A stretch of DNA of 64,000 nucleotides from Bacillus piscicola. GTDB taxonomy: Bacteria > Bacillota > Bacilli > Bacillales > Marinococcaceae. The notes beneath the pieces were generated by a model. That model was not told the DNA's origin, made no database searches, and saw nothing but the letters and a program-made list of their open reading frames with translations. A program made the translations under genes and the position numbers. The stretch covers positions 62,001 through 126,000 of the forward strand of contig NZ_JAJJJF010000003.1 of NCBI RefSeq assembly GCF_022458745.1, in the 5' to 3' direction. Below are positions 1 to 8,011 of the stretch, piece by piece (within the stretch, counting starts at the first letter, position 1; every line of letters begins with the position of its first letter).

Positions 1-1
1 T

Positions 2-349
2 GCCAATAAACCAGGTCTTGCTCACCCAGTTGAGTTGATGAATTCGCTAACAGCTAATGTGAACACTGGAGAGGTTTACCAATTGCATGAGTTATTCAAG
101 CCAGGAAGCAATGCCAATGAACGGATAAATACCTTAATAGAAGCACAGATTAAAGAAAGACAGATACCGGTTTTAGAAGAATTCCCGGGTATTTCTGCAA
201 ATCAAAAATTTTATGTAGCCGATCAAGTACTTGTTGTTTATTTTGATAAATATGAAATTACACCCGGCTATGTTGGCTTTCCAACGTTTCCGATTCCTAT
301 CTATCAGCTCGAGGACCTATTGAGGGAAGACAATCCTTTTTCTATATAA
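2..349 (+). CDS. DUF3298/RsiV-like C-terminal domain protein (5' partial)
   Basis: The reading frame is open from the window edge to the TAA at 347-349, so the gene begins outside the window; the first internal ATG (35) is not a convincing start because coding-like sequence precedes it. The visible 115 residues contain the features of the DUF3298 domain found at the C terminus of RsiV-type and PdaC-type exported proteins: a stretch on growth of a loop ('LFKPGSN'), then 'KFYVADQVLVVYF' and 'YEITPGYVG', ending near 'IPIYQLEDLL'. In that family the domain is extracytoplasmic and can bind lysozyme or accompany peptidoglycan deacetylase. Which architecture applies here cannot be seen because the N terminus is missing. 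Confidence 0.7.
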   Translation, partial: ANKPGLAHPVELMNSLTANVNTGEVYQLHELFKPGSNANERINTLIEAQIKERQIPVLEEFPGISANQKFYVADQVLVVYFDKYEITPGYVGFPTFPIPIYQLEDLLREDNPFSI

Positions 350-414
350 GCCGCTTCCGTAACCATCTCCACAAATGATACAATATAGTAAAATCATAAA
401 TCGACGGAGGAACT

Positions 415-864
415 ATGTTAACTTTTGAAGAAAAACTGCGCATTATTGAATCATTTCCTGAATTAGAGAAAAAGGAAGTTTCCCTTGGTCGGGTAAATTT
501 CCACTATGCGGAGAGTGAAATGGATAAAAAGAATGTTGTCTATCACCTCCACCCAAACGGCAATGGATTTGTTTATGCTAAGTTGCTTGATGGCTACAAC
601 ACGGATGAAAAAGGAATGGTGAACATTCGTGACTTTTCGGAATCCGAACTTCGTGATATCGTTCAGGCTTCCATTGAGTCACTAACAGTTGGGGACGAAG
701 AATTTTTTATGGAAGAATGGGTCAATCAAGATGACCACATGCTGGTGCTTATCCGAGAAGAAGACACTTGGAACATTTACGCCGGAGTCGATCTTGACGG
801 TACCTTTAACTCCTACGGGGAAGCGGCTGATTTTCTTGATCAAGAGGGGTTCCACCGGGCATGA
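415..864 (+). CDS. Conserved hypothetical protein, 149 aa
   Basis: A 149-residue acidic, soluble protein with no signal peptide or membrane segment. A good ribosome site (CGGAGG) lies eight bases before the ATG. The sequence alternates beta-like and helical stretches, with 'VYHLHPNGNGFVYAKLL' near residue 45 and a 'VNQDDHMLVLIREEDTWNIYAGV' stretch near residue 105, suggesting a small alpha/beta fold. I do not recognise the family and assign no function. It is transcribed alone and is followed at once by a strong terminator at 891-927. Confidence 0.7.
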   Translation: MLTFEEKLRIIESFPELEKKEVSLGRVNFHYAESEMDKKNVVYHLHPNGNGFVYAKLLDGYNTDEKGMVNIRDFSESELRDIVQASIESLTVGDEEFFMEEWVNQDDHMLVLIREEDTWNIYAGVDLDGTFNSYGEAADFLDQEGFHRA

Positions 865-890
865 TGAAATGTACACAAGTTCACCTTATA

Positions 891-927
891 AAAAGCTTGG
901 TTTATGAGTTTTAAACCAAGCTTTTTT
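891..927 (+). terminator. Rho-independent terminator
   Basis: A 14-bp perfect stem (AAAAGCTTGGTTTA with its complement) around a 7-nt loop runs into a T-rich tail. It closes the hypothetical gene ending at 864. Confidence 0.85.
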
Positions 928-1006
928 GATTCTTCCCAAGTGTAAAAAGAGATGAATCTCAAAATATGTACATAATATACTAACAAATAAATTGGGGGTG
1001 ATATAG

Positions 1007-1220
1007 GTGTCAAAGCCACAAGAGAAAATATAATATGTACGAGGAAGCCAGGGTCAAAGAGCATTGGATTGTAGACCCGGCTTATGAAATTGTTGACGTT
1101 TTCGTACTTGTAGATGAATCATTTCACCGTAAAGATGTATTCACCAAACAAGACAGGGTGTCTGTAAGTGGATTTGGTGATTTCGCTATTAATTTAAGTC
1201 AAGTATTCGAAAGCACTTGA
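1007..1220 (+). pseudogene. Uma2-family (DUF820) nuclease remnant with internal deletion
   Basis: A good ribosome site (GGGGGTG at 994-1000) precedes a GTG at 1007 that encodes MSKPQEKI, a plausible Uma2 N terminus, then meets TAA at 1031. Directly after it, in another frame, comes 'YNMYEEARVKEHWIVDPAYE', the highly conserved C-terminal part of Uma2 proteins (usual form YEEAGVKEYWIVDP), continuing to a TGA at 1220. Uma2 proteins are normally about 180-200 residues; the central portion with the PD-(D/E)XK-like catalytic residues is absent. The simplest reading is an internal deletion that fused the two ends out of frame. An open frame starting at ATG 1035 could still give a 61-residue fragment but would be inactive. 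Confidence 0.75.
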
Positions 1221-1298
1221 GCGGGCATGAAGCATTCAATTAGATCATTAGTAGCCCTTTACAAATTGGAATACACTCTGACCCAGCCTCATGTTTCT

Positions 1299-2600
1299 TC
1301 ATTGAGTCTTAATTCGAAAAATCTGTCGGGGACGCCCTGCTTTTGGCGCTTCCTTTCCAATAATTTCAGCAAGCCCATGTGTAACCAGACTATTTAAGAT
1401 TCTTCGTGCGTTACGTTCCGTCATTTTTAACCATTCCGCAATAATAGAGGCTGTAAGGATATTGTCCCCGTAATTTTTTTGCACGGATAACATTTTATTA
1501 TAGGTAGTAATTGTTACCCCAGCTTTCTCCAGCTGAGCGTTAATTTCTTTGTTTTCTGTTCGATATTCAAACGAAATATTCTGCCTTTGCTGCAGCGGAC
1601 CTTCAACCCCTCCCTTGTTATCAACCAAAAATGCACAGAAATCACCATAAAGCTGAGCATGATACAAGGCTACACGAGCATTTTCTTCAGCTGCAAGAGC
1701 CGAATCTCCATAACCAATCCCGATGTGAGAGGGGTAATCCGTTATTAACGCCAGCTGCTCAAGCAAGGAAATCGCTTCAGATTCATACTGTTCAATCGAG
1801 CCTCTTGTTGAAAAAATAATGAATTTTCCAATACCAAGAGCCGCAAACGATCCTGTAACCGTTTCTGCGTAATCAATGATTGACGACTGAAGCTTAAAAT
1901 TTAAACGATGGGCATCATAAGAGACCGTATGCTTGTCATCAACATTATCCATATCACCTGTTCTAATTAACATTACCGCGATCTGTGATTGTTTAAATTG
2001 TAACGTTTCCCATCTTTGCAGTGCAGTCTCAATCGTAGATCGCACATTTGTTTTTGTAGGGGTGATACGATACACAGGAATTCCTTTTCTCTTTAATTCA
2101 TCATAAACATATCTCAAACAAGTAGCACACACCTTCACTTTCCCTTGCATGTACAAATTACTATGAAAGTCTACGATTTCCGATATAGGTGTGTATCCGG
2201 GATATTCATAAATAAACACGTCTGTTAACGGAAGATCCAGATCTTGATACGCCTCATAAATATCCCGCTCTTTTAACATATCCACGCTGATCCTGCTAAT
2301 ATCCTGATAATCTTTGTAGTGCATTTTAACTAACACGTGCGTCAGGCTCGTCCCATTTAATTCTAGATAGAAAAAAGGCTGTCGGACACGGCTTTTTTTT
2401 GCTAATGTGAAAGGGGTCCTGCCTGAAAAAAACCAAATATCCATGTCTCGCTGATTTTTCTTCACAATGTCCGTTGTCTCTTCAGCATGTTTATAAACAA
2501 AGGGATATGCTGTAATCTTGTCCTCATATTCCTTCACTATTTTTAAAATTAAGCTTACTGTATCTTCCGGACCAACTATCCCTACATTTATTTTCAACAT
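1299..2600 (-). CDS. Predicted DNA-binding regulator, paralogue 1 (unnamed family)
   Basis: A soluble 433-residue protein related along its whole length to the proteins at 10839-12164 and 12161-13459. It opens with 'INVGIVGPEDTV', a nucleotide- or ligand-domain-like start. In the middle it has 'IGIGYGDSALAAEENARVAL', which resembles degenerate GGDEF/cyclase-type domains used by some sensors. It ends with a helix-turn-helix ('IIAEWLKMTERNARRILNSL') and a basic tail ('KAGRPRQIFRI'). These parts suggest a ligand-responsive transcription factor. It starts 15 bp after the AbgA-like gene and is probably co-transcribed with it. I do not recognise a characterised member; the ligand is unknown. It is one of the candidates for the protein binding the TTAAGGA operators of this region. 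Confidence 0.7.
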   Translation of the reverse strand: MLKINVGIVGPEDTVSLILKIVKEYEDKITAYPFVYKHAEETTDIVKKNQRDMDIWFFSGRTPFTLAKKSRVRQPFFYLELNGTSLTHVLVKMHYKDYQDISRISVDMLKERDIYEAYQDLDLPLTDVFIYEYPGYTPISEIVDFHSNLYMQGKVKVCATCLRYVYDELKRKGIPVYRITPTKTNVRSTIETALQRWETLQFKQSQIAVMLIRTGDMDNVDDKHTVSYDAHRLNFKLQSSIIDYAETVTGSFAALGIGKFIIFSTRGSIEQYESEAISLLEQLALITDYPSHIGIGYGDSALAAEENARVALYHAQLYGDFCAFLVDNKGGVEGPLQQRQNISFEYRTENKEINAQLEKAGVTITTYNKMLSVQKNYGDNILTASIIAEWLKMTERNARRILNSLVTHGLAEIIGKEAPKAGRPRQIFRIKTQ

Positions 2601-2615
2601 AAGTGTCCCTCCATT

Positions 2616-3920
2616 CTATCTGCTCTGTCCCAATCCGTAAGCACACAAGACATAGGTTTCAACGGCAGAAGCCAACACTTCCTCGTCTATATCGAACCAT
2701 TCATTGTGATGACCAGCTGCAAGCGATGTTCCAAATACAATATAAGCAGCTTCTCCGCCGTTTTCCTGTACCCGTCTCATCATATGCGTGGCATCCTCTG
2801 ACCCACCCGATGTAAAATTTCTTGTAATCGTATGAATAGCAGACACTTCTGAAGCTGTTTCTGAAATAAAGTCCAGCAGCTTTTCGCTCGGTTCGCCACT
2901 TTCAGAGGAACCAGCTATTGTTATTGAACTTTTTACGTCATACATATCTGCGGCAGCTTCTATTACGCGCAGTGCTCTCTCATACATATAATTATTTATG
3001 GTCGTTGTCTCGCCTCTCGTTTCAACTTTCAGATGAGCACTGTCAGGGATAATATTCCGGCCGCTCCCGGCAATAAGTTCTCCGACATTTATCCGGGAAG
3101 TACCTTCACTGTGTCTTGATATAGCGTGCAAATTCAGTGAGGCGGTTGCTGCAGCAAGCAAGGCATTGTTACCGTTGTGCGGTTCAGCCCCGGCATGAGC
3201 CGCTTTACCGTGGTAAGAAACATCCAACTTTGTCGTTGCCAGAAATCCAAGATCCGCACACACTATTTCACCAAGCGCTGCGCCAAGACCAACATGAGAA
3301 GCGATAAAGAAATCTGCATCATCCACCACTCCGGCCGAAACCATCGAATGCGCCCCTCGTGCCCCTTCTTCAGCTGGTTGGAAAACAAGCTTAATGCGTC
3401 CCTTTAATTTATCTTTTATTTCTGAAAGTATACATGCAGTTCCCAATCCTATTGCCGTGTGCGCGTCATGGCCGCAGGCATGCATCACAGAAGGTATCTG
3501 AGAGACAAAATTCTTTTGAACAGGAAGGTGTTCTTCCGATAATGATTCTTGTATTTCTAATGCATCCATATCAAAACGAAAACATATCGTAGGGCCCGGA
3601 ATGCCTGTATCCAGTGTCCCGACTACTCCTGTATATCCACCTTCGAAATAAGACATCCATTTTTGGCTATCACCTTCCGACATTGCTGCTGATTGATATC
3701 TTTGCAACATTTCATCCCCAGGAACACCCATTCGTTTTTCACCTTCGACCACTTCACGTCCTAAAGACAACTGATAACCCCAAGACTCAAGCCTGGATGC
3801 GACGATAGATGCCGTACGAAATTCCGCCCAGCCCGGCTCCGGGTGTTTATGAAAATCACGACGCCATTCAACCAACGATGGGACTAACTTTTCGATTAAC
3901 TCCAATGTTGTTTTTTTCAT
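2616..3920 (-). CDS. abgA: AbgA-like M20 aminoacyl/aminobenzoyl-glutamate amidohydrolase
   Basis: This 434-residue protein matches E. coli AbgA (436 residues) closely in length and sequence: 'WRRDFHKHPEPGWAEFRTA', 'LGREVVEGEKRMGVP', the metal site 'HACGHDAHT' (residues 147-155), 'FQPAEEGARGA', 'GKAAHAGAEPHNGNNALLAA' and 'FGTSLAAGHHNEWFD'. M20 enzymes use two metal ions to hydrolyse an amide bond; AbgA with AbgB cleaves p-aminobenzoyl-glutamate in the cytoplasm. No abgB or abgT is present, so the substrate here may differ, and action as a homomer is likely. It shares a divergent control region with the fused flavin reductase gene and is followed after 15 bp by a regulator. An N-acyl amino acid or an intermediate of the neighbouring pathway is a plausible substrate (inference). 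Confidence 0.85.
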   Translation of the reverse strand: MKKTTLELIEKLVPSLVEWRRDFHKHPEPGWAEFRTASIVASRLESWGYQLSLGREVVEGEKRMGVPGDEMLQRYQSAAMSEGDSQKWMSYFEGGYTGVVGTLDTGIPGPTICFRFDMDALEIQESLSEEHLPVQKNFVSQIPSVMHACGHDAHTAIGLGTACILSEIKDKLKGRIKLVFQPAEEGARGAHSMVSAGVVDDADFFIASHVGLGAALGEIVCADLGFLATTKLDVSYHGKAAHAGAEPHNGNNALLAAATASLNLHAISRHSEGTSRINVGELIAGSGRNIIPDSAHLKVETRGETTTINNYMYERALRVIEAAADMYDVKSSITIAGSSESGEPSEKLLDFISETASEVSAIHTITRNFTSGGSEDATHMMRRVQENGGEAAYIVFGTSLAAGHHNEWFDIDEEVLASAVETYVLCAYGLGQSR

Positions 3921-3989
3921 TTTCTTCCCTCCTATTTTTAAAGACAGGACTTACACTTTCTTTTCTATAACAAACATTTGCTAAAATAG

Positions 3990-4018
3990 AATATAAAATA
4001 ACAAATTAATATTGACAA
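3990..4018 (-). promoter_or_regulatory. Sigma-A promoter of the abgA-like operon
   Basis: Read on the minus strand, TTGTCA (4013-4018) and TATATT (3990-3995) are separated by 17 bp. The -35 box overlaps that of the divergent promoter on the plus strand, so the two promoters lie back to back. Confidence 0.65.
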
Positions 4019-4080
4019 TTGTCTGATTAGTAATATATATTATAAATTAAGGAACTGTTAAAGACAAATTCCTTAATTTA
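4012..4080 (+). promoter_or_regulatory. Promoter plus palindromic operator A (TTAAGGA-N16-TCCTTAA)
   Basis: TTGACA (4012-4017), an 18-bp spacer and TATATT (4036-4041) form a sigma-A promoter for the flavin reductase/monooxygenase operon. Five bases after the -10 box begins a palindrome whose 12-bp arms are perfect: TAAATTAAGGAA at 4043-4054 and its complement at 4069-4080. It covers the expected transcription start, the usual place for a repressor. The same palindrome with the same spacing occurs at four other promoters in this window. Confidence 0.8.
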
Positions 4081-4105
4081 ATATTTTACTAAAAGGGGGG
4101 ATTTT

Positions 4106-5281
4106 GTGAGGAAGTTCCCTGCCGAACCCGAAAATGTTGATTATGCGGACCATAATTTGTATCAAAAAGTAATCGAACATTTCACAAGCGGTGTTACGGT
4201 TATCACAACGAAAGATCAGGGGTGCAATTATGGTTTAACTGCAAGTGCCGTCACCTCGTTATCAACAGACCCGCCGAGGTTATTAGTTTGTATTAATAAG
4301 AAAGCCGGCACTTGCCAGGCTATTTCAGAATCCAAAATTTTTGGTGTCAACATTCTTAACGAAGAACAGGGTGAGGTAGCAATCCAATTTTCACGTCCGG
4401 ATACCGATAAATTTCGGAATATAGATATCGCCCTGGGTAAGTTGGGTATTCCCTTATTAAATGACGCACTTGCTCATCTTGAATGCCGTGTTATAGAAGA
4501 AGTTTCTGGAGGGACTCATTCTGTTTTCATCGCTGATATTCAAGAAGCTTCTGCGGGTAAAGGAACGCCTCTCACCTATTACCGGGGAAAGTTCGGGCGC
4601 TTTCAAGAGGCCAATGATGAGCTTGTTTACCGGCAAATACGAAAACAAGTACTAGAGAGAGACCTGCCAGTTGGTGAAATTCTTTATATCAAAGACATCG
4701 CTTCTCAATTGGATGCCTCCGTACAGACCGTTTATTACGCTTTAAAGAGATTAGTTGGTGAAAACTTGGTATCGAGGGAGGAAGATGGTGGCTACACGAT
4801 AAGCCCTCTTAATGCCAAAATGCTAAACGATGCATTGGACACTCGCTGCGCTCTTGAAATTGCAGCCATTGAAAAAACAGTAGGTTCATTATCAGATGAA
4901 GAACTTAGCGAAATGAGAAAGCGCGTAAGTGACACGCTAATCCAGCGCAATAGTGATTTTGTATCTGCCGATAGTTACGTAGAAGCTAACACTTCTTTTC
5001 ATGATTATACGGTTGCTTTGGCTAATAACACTACATTATTGGAAACATACCGTAAATTATTTGCAGAAGCAGTGATGTCCAGTGCCCTTCGTCAGGCTTT
5101 TGCGGCAAATGATCATACTGTGAAAGTTGAATTGGAGAGCCTGGTAGATGACCATACTGACCTTTTACAAGCATATGAAGAAGCGGATGTACAAAAAGCA
5201 ACACGAATTATCCACCGCCATACAAATGAAACAAAAAAACTTGGGCGATATTTAATCGACCATGCAGGCGGTAAAATTTAA
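4106..5281 (+). CDS. Flavin reductase fused to a GntR/FCD-type regulator
   Basis: A 391-residue fusion. Residues about 20-168 form a flavin reductase domain of the HpaC/RutF type ('TSGVTVITTK', 'GLTASAVTSLSTDPPRLLVC', 'GGTHSVFIADI', 'YYRGKFGRF'), which reduces FMN or FAD with NAD(P)H. Residues about 172-232 form a GntR winged helix ('IRKQVLERDLPVGEILYIKDIA', 'ASVQTVYYALKRLV'), and residues about 240-385 an FCD-like helical effector domain. The GTG start is chosen because AAAAGGGGGG lies five bases before it. It is the first gene of the monooxygenase operon, so it can supply reduced flavin and may also sense flavin state or a metabolite and control transcription. The separate reductase at 10109-10597 resembles its N-terminal half. 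Fusion seen directly; dual role inferred. Confidence 0.85.
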   Translation: MRKFPAEPENVDYADHNLYQKVIEHFTSGVTVITTKDQGCNYGLTASAVTSLSTDPPRLLVCINKKAGTCQAISESKIFGVNILNEEQGEVAIQFSRPDTDKFRNIDIALGKLGIPLLNDALAHLECRVIEEVSGGTHSVFIADIQEASAGKGTPLTYYRGKFGRFQEANDELVYRQIRKQVLERDLPVGEILYIKDIASQLDASVQTVYYALKRLVGENLVSREEDGGYTISPLNAKMLNDALDTRCALEIAAIEKTVGSLSDEELSEMRKRVSDTLIQRNSDFVSADSYVEANTSFHDYTVALANNTTLLETYRKLFAEAVMSSALRQAFAANDHTVKVELESLVDDHTDLLQAYEEADVQKATRIIHRHTNETKKLGRYLIDHAGGKI

Positions 5282-5305
5282 TTAACTAAAAGGGGGAAAT
5301 AAAAA

Positions 5306-6766
5306 ATGGCTCTTATGACTGGTGAACAGTATAAAAAGTCACTGAATGATGGCAGAGAAGTATATATGGATGGAGAGCGCGTCAAGAACGTTGCCGAACA
5401 TCCCGCTTTTAAACCAATTGTGGATGCAAAAGCCCGTATGTATGACCTCAATCACGTGCCGGAGCTTAAAGACAAAATGACAACGAGACTTCCGGACGGG
5501 GAAGAAATTTGCCGGGCATATAAAACACCGGAAACAAAAGAAGATTTAACTGCGATCCGGACGTATGTTGAAACATTCTTAGATGATTTAGGTGGTGTTG
5601 TCTACCGAGTGGGCGATGAGACGATTGGAGAAATGTGGTCCTTGTACGATGCCCAGGACAGACTGAACGAAATTGATCCTACATTCGCTAAAAACATCAA
5701 ATTTCACATTGACCGGGTTGCGAGAGAAGATTTATTCCACGTCTCAGCGAATACAGATCCAAAAGGAGACCGCAGCAAACTGTTCAGTGGAAAAGACGGC
5801 GGTACCTTGTTGCACGTCGTTGAGGAAAACGACAAAGGGATTGTAGTTCGTGGCGCGAAGTTTGAAACAGCTGCCGCGTACGCTCACCAAGCGTTCGTTA
5901 AACCAACGATTCTCGACTGGCAGGGTAGCGAAGATAGCATGGCTCCATTTGCGAATGGATTTATTTGCGACATGGGTGCCCCTGGTCTAAAGCACATTTG
6001 CCGTAGTGCATTAGACACCGATCGAAACGAGAAAGACTACCCGATTTCTACCAAATTTGATGAAATTGATACGTTGCTTATCTTTGATGATGTGTTAATT
6101 CCTTGGGAAAACGTCTTGTTCAACCGTTCCTTAGAATCAGCAGCATATATCCGTAGTACACTTCACCGTTATTCTGCCTTTAATTATGTTCTTCGTATTT
6201 TGCGCCGTGCCGACTATCTTCTCGGTACTGCCCTGATGAATGTAGAACAAACCGGTCTTACAAAACTGCAGCCAGTAAAAGAAAAGCTCTCTGAATTAAT
6301 TAGCTATCGTGAAGGCATTAACGCACACTTAACTGCGGCAGTAGCCAATGCTGAAAAGAGCCCAGGCGGATTAATGATGCCGAATCAATCTCTACTTTAC
6401 ACAGGACGCATTTATGCCTTGAAGCATTTCCCGGCTATGGCTCATTTGACGAGAGAATTAGTTGGCGGCCAGCTTGCGGTTACTCCGGATGCTTCCACCC
6501 TGTTAGATCCGGAACTTAGCGAATATGTCGATAAGTATTATTCCATCGGAGAAGAATGGTCAGCGGAAGAAAGAGGAAAACTGCTATACTTCGCACGCGA
6601 TTTGCTAAATTCTTCCTATGCGGGACACCGGCAAACCTTTGAACTATTTGCCCAAAGTCCGCCATTCGCGCAACAGATGGCTGCATACAGTAACTTTGAC
6701 ATGGAGCCGCAGCGTGAGTTAGTTCGAAAAGCAGCCAATTTAAAAACAGAAGAGTTTGCTAAATAA
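5306..6766 (+). CDS. HpaB-family FADH2-dependent monooxygenase, oxygenase component
   Basis: This 486-residue protein has the features of the 4-hydroxyphenylacetate 3-hydroxylase (HpaB) large-component family: N-terminal 'MTGEQYKKSLNDGREVYMDG', 'HPAFKPIVDA', a central 'FDDVLIPWENVLF' and C-terminal 'FARDLLNSSYAGHRQTFELF'. These acyl-CoA dehydrogenase-fold enzymes use FADH2 delivered by a separate reductase to hydroxylate, or in some cases open, aromatic rings. The reductase is encoded 25 bp upstream. Known relatives act on phenols, pyrrole-type compounds and, in Arthrobacter, pyridine. The neighbours (RidA, DUF1028, carbamoylase-like M20, omega-aminotransferase) favour an N-heterocycle over a simple phenol, but the sequence does not fix the substrate. 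Confidence 0.88.
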   Translation: MALMTGEQYKKSLNDGREVYMDGERVKNVAEHPAFKPIVDAKARMYDLNHVPELKDKMTTRLPDGEEICRAYKTPETKEDLTAIRTYVETFLDDLGGVVYRVGDETIGEMWSLYDAQDRLNEIDPTFAKNIKFHIDRVAREDLFHVSANTDPKGDRSKLFSGKDGGTLLHVVEENDKGIVVRGAKFETAAAYAHQAFVKPTILDWQGSEDSMAPFANGFICDMGAPGLKHICRSALDTDRNEKDYPISTKFDEIDTLLIFDDVLIPWENVLFNRSLESAAYIRSTLHRYSAFNYVLRILRRADYLLGTALMNVEQTGLTKLQPVKEKLSELISYREGINAHLTAAVANAEKSPGGLMMPNQSLLYTGRIYALKHFPAMAHLTRELVGGQLAVTPDASTLLDPELSEYVDKYYSIGEEWSAEERGKLLYFARDLLNSSYAGHRQTFELFAQSPPFAQQMAAYSNFDMEPQRELVRKAANLKTEEFAK

Positions 6767-6801
6767 AGACTTTTTAAGCCTATTGGCAAGGGGGTGATGG
6801 A

Positions 6802-7362
6802 ATGGAAGTGCATCGTGCAGAGACATTACAGTTGCCAGCTTCATTATTGACAATCGGGGCCCTTGACGGCATACATCTTGGACATCAAGCGCTTATAAAC
6901 CATGCACGTAAGCGGGCTGAACGGTTTAACGTTCCCTTAGTTGTGTATACGTTTGATCCACCGCCAAAGGTTTACTTTCAACATTCCAAGCTCCTCACAC
7001 CCCTGCCTGAAAAATTAAAAAGGCTTGAAAAAATGGGAGTAGAACATGTAGTGATCGCGTCTTTCGATGCAAAATTTCTATCTAAAGGAACAGACGCCTT
7101 TATTAAAGAAATAAAGTGTTTAAACCCGGTAGAAATATGGGAAGGGTCAGATTTCCGATTTGGACGCAATCGAGACGGCGATATCCACTTGTTAAGAAAG
7201 CACTTCTCAGTTGGTATTTTTGAACCTGTACGCTGTAACGCTGGTGAAATTATTTCTTCCACACGTATTCGTAAGCTTTTATCAAATGACAGCATGGAAA
7301 AAGCTGAACAATTATTGGGTTGGCCCATCCGTAAATGTGATTCATTACTGTCTTTAGATTAA
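6802..7362 (+). CDS. Stand-alone FAD synthetase domain (RibF N-terminal half)
   Basis: At 186 residues this is only the FMN adenylyltransferase half of bifunctional RibF (normally about 310 residues). It keeps 'TIGALDGIHLGHQALI' (the family's GxFDGxHxGHQ nucleotidyl site, with A-L-D for the usual F-D), 'VYTFDPPPKVYF', 'WEGSDFRFGRNRDGD' (the usual VGxDFRFG) and 'ISSTRIRKLL'. The riboflavin kinase domain is missing, and the gene ends cleanly after the adenylyltransferase fold, so this looks like a specialised enzyme, not a broken gene. It lies 36 bp after the monooxygenase gene behind AAGGGGG and presumably raises FAD supply for it. Catalysis is likely from the intact motifs; the dedicated role is inferred from position. 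Confidence 0.8.
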   Translation: MEVHRAETLQLPASLLTIGALDGIHLGHQALINHARKRAERFNVPLVVYTFDPPPKVYFQHSKLLTPLPEKLKRLEKMGVEHVVIASFDAKFLSKGTDAFIKEIKCLNPVEIWEGSDFRFGRNRDGDIHLLRKHFSVGIFEPVRCNAGEIISSTRIRKLLSNDSMEKAEQLLGWPIRKCDSLLSLD

Positions 7363-7427
7363 TTTCATTAACATACTATGATTTTTGATTTATTCTTCTA
7401 CTAACATTTTAAAGGAGCTGTTTCCCA

Positions 7428-7865
7428 ATGAAAATTGAGAGATTTAGAAAGTTTAAAACAAAAAACTTCTATCCTACTGAGCTAGGAAAACCAGAACATC
7501 ATATTGACAATGAATTAAGCATGGCTGTACGTGCAGGCAACAGAATATTTTTAAGAGGGCAAACGGGATTTGACTTAGAGGGTAATTTTCACGGCGAAGG
7601 TGATGCTGCCAAACAAGCAGATAACGCTTGCCGCTGTGTAAAACAACTAATTGAAGAAGCAGGCGGTACTGTTAATGACATTTGCAAAATGACGGTTTAT
7701 CTACTTAATCGTGAAGACCGCAGTAAAGTTTACCCAGTGATTGCAGAACATTTTAAAGATGTATACCCATGCAGTACTGGTTTGATCGTAAGCGGCCTTG
7801 CTATGCCAGAAATGCTTATGGAAATTGACGTAGAAGCTGTGATAAGCGACTCCGCTAATGACTAG
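7428..7865 (+). CDS. RidA/YjgF/RutC-family protein
   Basis: A 145-residue RidA-family protein with 'MAVRAGNRIFLRGQTGFD' near the start, 'AKQADNACRCVKQLIEEAGG', 'DICKMTVYLLNREDRSKVYPVI' and the C-terminal 'AMPEMLMEIDVEAVI'. Family members are small trimers that hydrolyse reactive enamines/imines; specialised relatives include RutC in uracil breakdown and 2-aminomuconate deaminase. The usual RidA arginine that binds carboxylates is not obvious at the C-terminal motif, hinting at a pathway-specific substrate. It is the third enzyme after the reductase and monooxygenase, which fits removal of an unstable amino intermediate formed by ring opening. AAAGGAG precedes the ATG by a normal distance. Confidence 0.88.
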   Translation: MKIERFRKFKTKNFYPTELGKPEHHIDNELSMAVRAGNRIFLRGQTGFDLEGNFHGEGDAAKQADNACRCVKQLIEEAGGTVNDICKMTVYLLNREDRSKVYPVIAEHFKDVYPCSTGLIVSGLAMPEMLMEIDVEAVISDSAND

Positions 7866-7903
7866 GATTACTTATTGAAAAACAAATATACCTTAACCTT
7901 TAC

Positions 7904-7936
7904 GGCTCGTTTACAACATAATACTGTAAACGAGCC
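7904..7936. other. Intergenic hairpin between ridA-like and DUF1028 genes
   Basis: A perfect 11-bp inverted repeat (GGCTCGTTTAC and complement) surrounds an 11-nt loop. No T-tract follows, so it is not a classical terminator; it may be an attenuator, a processing site or a protein-binding site. Confidence 0.6.
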
Positions 7937-8011
7937 ATCAGAGTTCCATAAGAATGTGCTTGACATAGAGAGCTGATGTATCACTTATATTAAGTAGACA
8001 TGGAGGAGAAT

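Noticed and set aside
1031-1033. In-frame TAA in the Uma2 remnant as a recoding site
   Set aside because: TAA is not a known selenocysteine codon, and the protein's central part is missing, so deletion explains it better.
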